Assembly: GCF_963678635.1 (NCBI RefSeq)
Contig: NC_087064.1
Location: forward strand, 4,750,411-4,814,410
From: Symsagittifera roscoffensis
Taxonomy: Eukaryota > Xenacoelomorpha > Acoela > Convolutidae
Length of the DNA: 64,000 bases
Reading direction: 5' to 3'
Within the stretch, counting starts at the first letter, position 1; the number at the start of each line of letters is the position of its first letter. Below are positions 47,601-48,849 of the stretch, in pieces. The translations under genes were made by a program, and so were the position numbers. The notes under the pieces are model-generated. The model was given only the letters and a program-made list of their open reading frames with translations, was not told the DNA's origin and ran no database searches.

Positions 47601-48849
47601 TTAAATTTTACATTTGATCCAGTTTTCTCAAATTGGGTTATTTTTAACATTAACTTGTCCATCATAAATTGTTCCACAATTTCAAAGAGCTTTAAGGCCA
47701 TCTATTTTTTCTTCGAAATTCAAAAGTTGAAAGTTTTTGATAAACAAGTCCGTTTTTTTTTTACAATTTCCTTGCGGTCATTGCTCTTTTCCGACTGTCA
47801 GTTGGCTATGTTAAATTGTTTTGGTGATATTTTTTCTCTGAATTGCGAAATATAAGTTTTTTTCAAAAAAAGTTCATTTTTTCCGGTTTACTTGCGTTCA
47901 TTGACTCAGCTGTCTGTTGGCTTATGTTTGTTTAACGTTGGCTAATGTTTATTGATTTTATCAACGAAAGTTTTTGTTTTATTACCGTTTTTTTTAAATC
48001 TATTTCGTATTTCAGTGATCTGTTTTTTATTCACATTCTGCGCTGTATCACGCATTTAGCCATAATGACTCTTAAAACAACTACGAAAACGGAAAGTTTG
48101 AAATTGGGCTGAGAAAAATCAATAAATGTTTATTTTTTCTCTGAAGGCTCAAAAAATTTAATTAGGAAAATAAGAGTGCTATTTATGAGTGCGAAGGTTT
48201 GCTACGCTGCGCTTACATTGAGTGCACTGAATCAGTTTTTGCTGCTTAAGTTTGCAATCTACACATATCAAAAATTATTCAATCTTTTCATTTTCAAATT
48301 CGGTTGAATTGTCTGTGGCTGTCTGGGTATTTTTGGCTGAGTGGTCAGAATTTAAAAATGGCTCAAATGTTTTTGGGTGATATAATACAATAGGCGGTAA
48401 TTTTAAGTATAGTGCATGTATTCAATTTGAGAACTATTATGCATAATATAGTCATTTCATTTTCAATCAATTGTACATCCTGCTAAGATAGTTTTTGTAA
48501 ATACATTACTCTGCCAGATAAAATGTTATTCAAAACTCAAATTTTACACTTTTTTGCACTTATTTTTGAAATAAATTATAAATACTGTGCGAAGTATAAC
48601 AAAAAGCGCTCCAGCTATTTTTCTTAAAACTACCACCTATTGTAATATATCACCTGTTTTCGGCCGAATCTTTTAAACAAGTATATTCATCGCAACATAA
48701 AATAACTGAATGTCTTTTTTATTTTAATTAATTGAATAATAGCAGTTTTCTTTGTTTTTAAGGTTCTCAATGTGGTGGACGAAGTCTCAACGGGTATGGG
48801 ACTAAAGTACTCTCAGTTGCCAGCCAGCACAGAGCGAATAGAGTACTAA
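9396..48849 (+). CDS. SPTLC2: serine palmitoyltransferase catalytic subunit (SPTLC2/3 type), whole gene span
   Basis: Nine exons join as 9396-9581, 27932-28102, 33420-33574, 35501-35649, 37367-37585, 40592-40807, 43143-43379, 43683-43948 and 48763-48849. All introns are GT-AG and every codon is kept, giving 561 residues, close to human SPTLC2. The enzyme condenses L-serine with palmitoyl-CoA to 3-ketosphinganine in the ER membrane, with SPTLC1 and a small subunit, and is restrained by ORMDL. One membrane segment lies at about residues 79-97. The PLP-dependent alpha-oxoamine synthase fold follows: H273 in LNHSS (position of the PLP-stacking histidine), D354 and H357 in DEAHSIG, and the Schiff-base lysine K389 in GTFTKSFG. 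No catalytic residue is missing and no exon is broken. SPTLC2 and SPTLC3 cannot be separated here, since most invertebrates have a single gene. Confidence 0.95.
9582..10780 (+). other. SPTLC2 intron 1, part before the LTR element
   Basis: Non-coding. Two related blocks with 'TTGCGGTTAGCAAGCGTTA' or a close variant lie at about 10285 and 10430. Similar 'GATTAGCAAG' blocks recur near 26130 and 41090, so this is a low-copy dispersed repeat of unknown kind. Confidence 0.45.
10781..11279 (-). repeat. 3' LTR of the BEL/Pao element
   Basis: A long direct repeat of 20193-20690. On the + strand it starts TGTGCGCG and ends GCTGCAACA, so on the element strand it runs TGTTGC...CGCACA with the usual TG/CA ends. 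It contains two tRNA-like modules (minus strand, about 11141-11210 and 11068-11121), each with a near-perfect B box. The pol stop codon lies 16-18 bases inside this LTR. Confidence 0.93.
11141..11210 (-). promoter_or_regulatory. tRNA-like module in the LTR (possible pol III A/B boxes)
   Basis: On the minus strand GGGACAGTAGCCAAGCG gives an A-box-like TAGCCAAGCG, and GGTTCGATTCC is a perfect B box about 40 bases later. A second B box, GGTTCGATCC, lies at about 11068-11078 on the same strand. Both modules are repeated in the other LTR (about 20550-20622 and 20478-20533). Whether they recruit TFIIIC is inference. Confidence 0.5.
11261..15562 (-). CDS. BEL/Pao Pol region: zinc knuckles, protease, RT, RNase H, integrase
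   Basis: 1433 codons are open without a break. The listed first codon is only the 5'-most usable codon after the upstream TAG; the frame continues 31 codons further up to that stop. Zinc knuckles: CX2CX3HX4C at residues 21-33 and CX2CX4HX4C at 54-67, then a third Cys/His cluster at 73-87. Retropepsin-like site at D152 (DSAS rather than the common DSG/DTG). [10 protein letters not shown] with D487, and YMDD at 563-566. RNase H: D746, E791, D821 and an HH..GD..AD motif near 856-866. Integrase: H..H..CX2C zinc site (about 1062-1102) and catalytic D1135, D1197 and E1246, followed by a chromo-less basic tail. All catalytic residues are present except that the protease motif is atypical. Confidence 0.93.
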   Translation of the reverse strand: MFASNANVSNKTKEKPKYPPCSVCKGQHALLNCAVFKEKNATQRAKHVAEHKLCFACLQSNHSFRNCSKARKCPKPNCESTHNVLLHGAEKIFPPKDTKSSPASGNANSKHVSTNAAVGDIHSQESTKGLLPVASLAVSSDATITNALALCDSASTHSWVSADLVKRLHLVGIPVNLTINGFNSTSLMKTHQVSFQVSAETNNSEFSFSFRAYVKDHIRIGSDSISIPELQEKYPQLAPIKTIHYKYEDVEIIIGQDFYHAIRPVEYLLGEDSISPCAVRLPIGWVLSGPLPPSFKSNSSCFKCVVEDMSLADQIKTWYELVSYGAFKQVDARSAADKRALSVLKNDTFHDGERYIVPMLWNDKESSLPNNCFSSLAQLKSLEKRLDKDPSLREKYAETIRKDIQKGYVITVKAHDPKSRADREWYLPHHPVLNPNKPGKVRRVLNGASKCHGASLNKSLLVGPDLLQNLIFVLLRFRQHKYAVSADIEGMFLQVGVREEDQASLRFLWREDPTSSVVVHQYTRHIFGARDSPTCANFALQKTASDNQAEYPEAASAVVQKFYMDDYLDSFQNRDDALKLGRDLISLLKLGGFRLTKFVSNVPDVTTALDPDNRESNSSVKDICASPDQSSHVLGLKWDHVKDTLIVSRGVDRPLDKAITQRTVLSFVSSVFDPIGLVAPYTVKARLLLKDIWRISGQKWDDDLPEEIKKQFLEWHSSLHLLGSLTIPRSYFTDPFDRIELHMFGDSSQDVFCAVAFLRARLVSSHQTELAFVFGKARVPPMKALSIPKLELQAALLATRLKEEILKGLTFKVTDIFMWTDSTTVLQCLHSCSKLPVFVGNRTGEILESTSTDQWHHILSGDNPADTGTRGISSEALKESSWVNGPSILRTTDWPFKPDTRVIDKIRLKGPSCDIDICLENSSNFVVDVLTEENLPFGKWERFNSIVKYKRAVAFLLGWLPSHKHFRSSILKITDPSEMDFAEQKLIYLSQGETFPSELKLLRSGKVIIRNSRIAKYSPFIGPAGILRSTGRISRLVYSDFDSKHTIILDARHAVVRLLVQHLHVRNFHQGLDYMRAVVNLKYVVLNLRWLLRNIENTCVACRKRKAQTVTHIMADLPIERLGYKQPPFTNTGVDYFGPFLVPIRRSTEKRWGFLFTCLTTRAVHIEVVPSLDTSSCVMGVERFIARRGTPTTIMSDNGTNFVGAQKELLACIESWNKLAPAVFVQKGIKWKFNRPSAPHHGGSSERLVRSVKRVLYDILGNRRVTEEVLGTTLCLVEQSLNARTITAVSFDPLDLEALTPNHFILGQHAASFPSLSFEENFDHKKRFARAQSYANAIWTRWMREHVPSLNRRAKWHNQSDVKLKAGDLVWVIEPDTPRGHFPLARILKLHYGKDGCARSADIKTVTSELTRPTVKLAPVLPCLGVEDVAAQM
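11281..11291 (-). other. polypurine tract of the BEL/Pao element
   Basis: On the element strand AGGGGTGGAGG lies directly before the 3' LTR, the place expected for the plus-strand primer. It also codes for the end of Pol, so pol and the tract overlap. Confidence 0.6.
15656..16840 (-). CDS. BEL/Pao Gag, capsid-like segment (DUF1759 type)
   Basis: A Ser/Pro/Val-rich, low-complexity stretch (residues 1-215) leads into a DUF1759-like core at about 220-394: a [17 protein letters not shown] motif, then [11 protein letters not shown] and AIAEYSYSG-type helices and an RKFG segment. It lies in the same frame as the segment before it (TAA at 16849-16847) and as Pol (TAG at 15658-15656), with no frameshift at either junction. 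It begins with TTG, so it is not an independent start but part of one interrupted frame. Confidence 0.85.
   Translation of the reverse strand: MSNLVRSQVSVNNPVGLQQVIQPVSDDLPQQTFLSPHPVLGNSNSGSVVPVTSENYFAPPISAEVRSGVAPFVPASTAVNQVSLNHHTTGSVVAGYQAPVIPSQQHMGVPVSSYNFSSDHYNPYSNLWRPAVAAPLMSAQQHYVPSTTVFSAVTPIVPTNNFVPYTSGGTVFFAQPEISSQANQPFVPDCHGNSSSYTPPTPGNSPGADVERPLSTRELVHILMHSRKYHLPEWKLTQFDGNPLNWHEWFGEFISTVDSAILSDDEKLTYLKTLVVGKAKSAIAEYSYSGVLYKDALATLQRKFGQPHAVVGAHLDKLSNFPPLKMHNSENVIGFSSAISGLVAVFKSLSFNDDLKSANLLNQAVSKLPPNLKEAWSMQTVRRQWHRPTLLDFC
16847..17668 (-). CDS. BEL/Pao Gag, N-terminal coiled-coil segment
   Basis: 273 codons. Residues 1-100 are polar and Ser/Lys/His-rich. Residues 105-185 form a long charged coiled coil (Glu/Lys/Gln/Leu heptads), typical of the N-terminal part of BEL/Pao Gag. 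An ATG lies at codon 4. An in-frame TAG (17671-17669) precedes it and a TAA (16849-16847) ends it. The next segment continues in the same frame. Confidence 0.8.
   Translation of the reverse strand: MIDMAAKKTNPDELIPAQDMWLHKLTQSNDKVLQEAITYKTSFEAVTEPDNKDSSSKVSQHSEKSEKPQSHKTDTRSKVSHRSSRHHQSGSQKSSRYTAAPSKTLSEKKRDLMILKKQQEELERQAKVSLRLKEQQNKMKQYILEQQSSLELEELAEEHRKKLAEIELKGLELEDELSEISENAEESGLTRTSPQLTIDEKDRTRHWVESVDHNQPDAVVVPNQEQHVRSTAPEATYPASTNYLSSSSFTGVNDGQAASSDPGLYYSNHIHGQ
17720..18568 (-). pseudogene. 5' part of the gag frame, interrupted by stops
   Basis: In exactly the frame of Gag-Pol, an ATG at 18568-18566 opens a reading interrupted by TAG 18472-18470, TAG 17932-17930 and TAA 17722-17720. 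The pieces read as Lys/Leu/Arg-rich, helix-forming protein, including a long open stretch of about 180 codons (18469-17933) and a coiled-coil piece of about 67 codons. That all pieces share one frame argues for real coding ancestry. It could also be partly a non-coding leader. No homologue is recognised. Confidence 0.45.
18611..19325 (-). repeat. alternating A-B-A-B tandem repeat in the BEL leader
   Basis: Four units of about 180-200 bp start at CCAATG in 18611, 18812, 18991 and 19186. Units 1 and 3 share CCAATGGGGTGGGG and a GTAGGTCGGTTGAACTCC stretch. Units 2 and 4 share CCAATGTGGGTGGGGGATC. All share the following CAACAACxCACxCGGA part, and units 1-3 share the AATCGGACGGGCTGAAAC end. Unit 4 diverges after about 19255. 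The array lies just upstream of the gag start on the element strand. Confidence 0.85.
19811..20171 (-). other. charged coding-like segment after the primer-binding site
   Basis: On the element strand this reads as Gln/Glu/Lys-rich coiled coil in one frame (to about 20017), then continues as a Glu/Ser/Pro-rich acidic stretch in another frame down to a stop at 19811. The change of frame suggests one indel in an older coding segment. No ATG-led full frame remains. It may be a lost N-terminal Gag part or a separate small ORF. Confidence 0.35.
20172..20189 (-). other. primer-binding site of the BEL/Pao element
   Basis: On the element strand TGGCGCCCCACAAGGGAC starts three bases after the 5' LTR. 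Its complement ends in GCGCCA, like the 3' end of tRNA-Lys, and 15 of 18 positions agree with the well-known lysine-type site. The exact host tRNA is inference. Confidence 0.75.
20193..20690 (-). repeat. 5' LTR of the BEL/Pao element
   Basis: Partner of 10781-11279 with about 14 scattered differences by eye (about 97% identity). It carries the same two tRNA-like modules. Its outer end reads GCTGCAACC where the 3' LTR has GCTGCAACA, so the terminal base has changed or the boundary is one base off. Confidence 0.93.
20691..21450 (+). repeat. tandem array of about 160-bp units beside the LTR
   Basis: Five diverged units share 'CTCGAAAACTACCCTCCC', 'AAATCTGA', 'GGTTCAATxGA' and 'ATGGCCCTCGG'. Tell-tale 'AAAACTACC' marks fall near 20764, 20938, 21095 (shifted), 21257 and 21427. 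A lone relative lies at about 32930-33075 in intron 2. Non-coding. Confidence 0.7.
21451..24390 (+). other. SPTLC2 intron 1, gene-free stretch
   Basis: AT-rich, non-coding. It holds hairpin-repeat copies at 22053-22069 and 22506-22522 (the second degenerate), each with the usual CTCTxTGT tail. Nothing else stands out. The short open frames have no recognisable product. Confidence 0.4.
24391..25025. mobile_element. foldback (long inverted repeat) element, about 635 bp
   Basis: The left end GTGCTGGTTCAAATTAACCG pairs with the right end reading CCGGATAATTCAAATCAGCAC on the + strand. Pairing continues inward: 'GGAATTCGGAACCAAAATTT' with 'AAATTTGGTTCCAAATTTT', and 'GCCTCTTACTCGG' with the inverted 'CGCGGTTGAGTAAGAAGC'. 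TA lies near both outer borders (24387-24388 and 25026-25027), which would suit a Tc1/mariner- or pogo-like MITE. There is no coding content. Confidence 0.7.
25379..26066 (+). repeat. degenerate minisatellite, about 9 units of 65-90 bp
   Basis: Units start with CTTGCT/GTTGCT near 25380, 25451, 25533, 25613, 25690, 25759, 25848, 25928 and 26004. Each has 'TTTTCGCGAACCGATTCG', then 'CCACGAAATAACTT', then 'TTCAAAGTTTTATAG'. Non-coding. Confidence 0.8.
26067..27931 (+). other. end of SPTLC2 intron 1
   Basis: It holds a degenerate hairpin copy (about 26690-26730) and a long R1 repeat copy (about 26835-27320). From about 27660 there is a short AT-rich run of TAAATTATACAAAT-type repeats. It ends in a T-rich tract and the acceptor AG at 27930-27931. 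Confidence 0.5.
26835..27320 (+). repeat. dispersed repeat R1, copy
   Basis: Ordered blocks typical of the family: 'AAGATATAGGTCGTGATGG', 'TTCAGTTCATTTTCTTTG', 'CGAACAGCAAAAGTGTAAAG', 'TTCAGATTTGCCAG', 'AAGAGCTTTAAGG' and the end block 'TTACTTGCTTTCATTGACTT'. It reads in the same direction as all other copies. Confidence 0.7.
27932..28102 (+). CDS. SPTLC2: SPTLC2 exon 2
   Basis: 57 codons, phase 0 at both ends. It holds the [10 protein letters not shown] motif and the single membrane segment [16 protein letters not shown], followed by RDFLR, the same order as in animal SPTLC2. The donor is GTACTT at 28103. Confidence 0.95.
28610..29130 (+). repeat. dispersed repeat R1, copy
   Basis: Starts 'GAACTCTTATATAGGTAGCG' and ends 'CTTGCGTTCATTAACT...CTGTCTGTCGGCCATG'. 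Internal blocks match the 26835 and 36090 copies in order. The A-rich run near 29038-29062 falls at the same place in several copies. Confidence 0.75.
29679..29862. mobile_element. MITE, GGCTCTTTT family, copy 1
   Basis: The inverted ends GGCTCTTTTCCC and GGAAAAAGAGCC bound the element. Flanking 8-mers AAATGATT and CAATGGTT agree at 6 of 8 positions. The inner part matches the copies at 41218 and 44315 ('AACTTTGTAAAACCACTCGT'). Confidence 0.75.
32510..32900 (+). repeat. dispersed repeat R1, copy
   Basis: Blocks 'CAGACTCTTATATGGGTCG', 'CTTTGTTGAAAGGAAGG', 'TAAGAGCAAAATTGTAAAAG' and 'TTTCAGATTTCACAGCGG' in family order. The 3' half is truncated or replaced by other sequence. Confidence 0.65.
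33328..33400 (+). repeat. dispersed hairpin repeat with R1 end block
   Basis: TATCGCAAGTGGTGCGAAAC, mirrored arm, then CCGCTGTGTTGAAATTTCC and 'CTGTTGGCTATG'. It joins the hairpin module to the R1 end block and lies only 20 bases before exon 3. Confidence 0.7.
33420..33574 (+). CDS. SPTLC2: SPTLC2 exon 3
   Basis: Phase 0 start and 2-base overhang at the end (donor GTGAGT at 33575). It encodes [20 protein letters not shown] and the [15 protein letters not shown] segment, the stretch that leads into the aminotransferase fold in animal SPTLC2. Confidence 0.95.
33575..35500 (+). other. SPTLC2 intron 3
   Basis: It holds a 76-bp GGATCTC-type MITE (33982-34057) with a G homopolymer. Near 34955-35010 lies a 'CAGGGGAGGGTCTTGGATTT' stretch that resembles the end of the hAT-like MITE at 36335, partial. 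No other feature is seen. Confidence 0.45.
33982..34057. mobile_element. MITE, GGATCTCTTTAA family, short copy
   Basis: Perfect 12-base inverted ends GGATCTCTTTAA and TTAAAGAGATCC. Flanks TGGTAATT and GGGCAATT agree at 6 of 8. Most of the interior is a G-run. Confidence 0.65.
35501..35649 (+). CDS. SPTLC2: SPTLC2 exon 4
   Basis: Acceptor AG at 35499-35500, donor GTACGG at 35650. It encodes the [12 protein letters not shown] motif that opens the PLP fold and the [10 protein letters not shown] turn near the substrate-binding loop. Confidence 0.95.
36090..36860 (+). repeat. dispersed repeat R1, copy split by a MITE
   Basis: Family blocks ('CTTTGTTAGAAGGAAG', 'CGAAAAGCGAAAGTG', 'TTTTCCAGCGAAATAAAA', 'AATTGTTCCAGA') run to 36334 and resume at 36717 with 'AAATTCAAAGATCTTTAAGG'. 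The MITE therefore came later than this copy. Confidence 0.8.
36335..36716. mobile_element. hAT-like MITE with perfect 8-bp target duplication
   Basis: The left end CAGTAGCGGATTTAGG pairs with the right end CCTAGATCCGCGCCTG. GTTCCAGA is duplicated exactly on both sides (36327-36334 and 36717-36724). The 8-bp duplication and CAG...CTG ends fit hAT transposition. A diverged relative in the opposite orientation is at 56633-56935. No transposase is encoded. Confidence 0.9.
37275..37340 (+). repeat. 27-bp tandem repeat before exon 5
   Basis: About 2.4 copies of GATTTAAATCAATGATTCAA plus GTCAATC, starting at 37275, 37302 and 37329. The array ends 26 bases before the acceptor, so it covers the likely branch-point zone. 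Confidence 0.8.
37367..37585 (+). CDS. SPTLC2: SPTLC2 exon 5
   Basis: Acceptor AG at 37365-37366, donor GTTAGT at 37586. It encodes [24 protein letters not shown] and [19 protein letters not shown]273 of NHSS sits where the PLP-stacking histidine lies in this enzyme family. Confidence 0.96.
37793..37947. mobile_element. MITE, GGATCTCTTTAA family, full copy
   Basis: Ends GGATCTTTTTAACTATATC and GATATAGTTAAAGTGATCC pair closely. Flanks GAGCTGGC and GAGCTGTC agree at 7 of 8, a good 8-bp target duplication. Confidence 0.85.
39484..39535 (+). repeat. dispersed hairpin repeat, copy
   Basis: TGTATCGCAATCGGTGCGAAG, mirrored arm, ACCTCTGTGTTTAATTT. Upstream at about 39120-39190 lies a tRNA-like 'CCTGGATTCAAATCTGACC' B-box region with a T-run, so module order is tRNA-like part, spacer, hairpin. 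Confidence 0.65.
39817..40275 (+). repeat. dispersed repeat R1, copy
   Basis: One of the better copies: 'CGATGAACGTAGTGAAGAC', 'TCTTATATACGTCGTGATAA', 'CAGCAAAAGTGTCAAGGTCA', 'TAGTTTTGAAAGTGG', 'GATCCAGTTCTCAAATTGG' and 'TTGCGTTCATTGACC...CTGTTGGCTATG', all in order. Confidence 0.8.
40473..40523 (+). repeat. 21-bp tandem repeat before exon 6
   Basis: About 2.4 copies of AAAGTGATGAAACCTTGCCTT starting at 40473, 40494 and 40515. It ends about 70 bases before the acceptor. Confidence 0.8.
40592..40807 (+). CDS. SPTLC2: SPTLC2 exon 6
   Basis: Acceptor AG at 40590-40591, donor GTTAGC at 40808. It encodes [19 protein letters not shown] and [17 protein letters not shown]354 pairs with the PLP ring nitrogen and H357 is the conserved active-site histidine of the family. 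Confidence 0.96.
41218..41434. mobile_element. MITE, GGCTCTTTTTCC family, copy 2
   Basis: Ends GGCTCTTTTTCC and GGAAAAAGAGCC pair perfectly over 12 bases. Flanks GAGTTCTC and GACTTTTC agree at 6 of 8. A (GT)n and G-run lie near the right end. Confidence 0.85.
41880..42175 (+). repeat. two tandem tRNA-derived SINE-like modules
   Basis: Module 1: GTGGCTGAGTGATTAG (A box) and GGTCGCAAATTTAAACC (B box) at about 41887-41942. Module 2: GTGGTTGAGTGTTTAG and GGTCGCAAATCCAATCC at about 42050-42102. Each is followed by 'TAATTCGAGGC' and a T-rich tract. Related modules lie at about 45145, 46135 and 50645, each before a hairpin copy. Confidence 0.7.
42285..42740 (+). repeat. dispersed repeat R1, copy
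   Basis: 'TCAATGAACGTAGTAGTGAAC', 'TATAGGTCGTGATGATTTTC', 'CCTTTGATAAAGGAAAA' and 'TTTCCCAGCGGAATAAAA' in order. It directly follows the SINE pair. Confidence 0.7.
42870..42920 (+). repeat. dispersed hairpin repeat, best-conserved core
   Basis: TGTATCGCAAATGGTGCGAAG followed by CTCAGCTTCGCAACCTGTGT. The arms GCGAAGCT and AGCTTCGC are perfectly complementary around one C. Confidence 0.75.
43143..43379 (+). CDS. SPTLC2: SPTLC2 exon 7, PLP lysine
   Basis: Acceptor AG at 43141-43142, donor GTAAGC at 43380. It encodes the catalytic GTFTKSFG with K389 (Schiff base to PLP), the glycine-rich GGYMGGSK loop and the [14 protein letters not shown] helix. Confidence 0.97.
43380..43682 (+). other. SPTLC2 intron 7
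   Basis: The shortest intron (303 bp). Half of it is a GGATCTC-type MITE (about 43404-43544; left end GAGCTCTTTAACTA, right end TTGAAGAAATCC). Flanks are too diverged to call a duplication. The remainder is AT-rich. Confidence 0.55.
43683..43948 (+). CDS. SPTLC2: SPTLC2 exon 8
   Basis: Acceptor AG at 43681-43682, donor GTGAGA at 43949. It encodes [20 protein letters not shown], the [11 protein letters not shown] strand and the [15 protein letters not shown] region of the C-terminal domain. Confidence 0.96.
44315..44524. mobile_element. MITE, GGCTCTTTTTCC family, copy 3 with perfect 8-bp duplication
   Basis: Perfect 12-base inverted ends. CAGTAGGC is duplicated exactly at 44307-44314 and 44525-44532. 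The uninterrupted relative of the target lies near 41530-41570, which confirms the insertion. Confidence 0.92.
45140..45365 (+). repeat. SINE-like module plus hairpin end
   Basis: A tRNA-like start (GATGCGTGGACGCGAGACTG, then GGTCCGAATTTTGATTCC) is followed by a T-rich tract with repeated TTATTTCGCCT and then TTGCGAAGTGCAGCTTCGCT. It suggests the hairpin is the 3' end of this family. Confidence 0.65.
46130..46330 (+). repeat. SINE-like module plus hairpin end
   Basis: Same order as at 45140: tRNA-like start (CTGACCGAGAGGGCAGG), 'ACTAATACAAGGC', T-rich tract, 'GAAGCTGCTTTTTTGTCG', hairpin GCGAAGCGTAGCTTCG, then TCTCTGTATTTGAATTTC. Confidence 0.7.
47258..47945 (+). repeat. dispersed repeat R1, copy
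   Basis: 'AAGAGTCATGAACGAAGTGAA', 'TACTCTTATATGGGTC', 'CCACTATCGAACAGCAAAG', 'TTTCAGGTTTCCCAGCGG', 'GATCCAGTTTTCTCAAATTG', and the end block twice ('TGTCAGTTGGCTATG' and 'CTGTCTGTTGGCTTATG'). Confidence 0.8.
48763..48849 (+). CDS. SPTLC2: SPTLC2 exon 9 and stop
   Basis: Acceptor AG at 48761-48762, phase 0. 28 codons and TAA. It encodes [19 protein letters not shown] and a short, polar end, aligned to the last helix of animal SPTLC2. Confidence 0.93.
   Translation, partial: VLNVVDEVSTGMGLKYSQLPASTERIEY

Larger units (their letters stand above)
43949..48762 (+). other. SPTLC2 intron 8
   Basis: 4.8 kb, no gene. It holds a GGCTC-type MITE (44315-44524), tRNA-like modules (about 45145 and 46135), hairpin copies (45343-45359 and 46295-46311), worn R1 pieces (about 44055, 44790 and 45690-45910), a good R1 copy (47258-47945) and a block at about 46760-46860 that recurs at 58160-58270. 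Confidence 0.5.
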
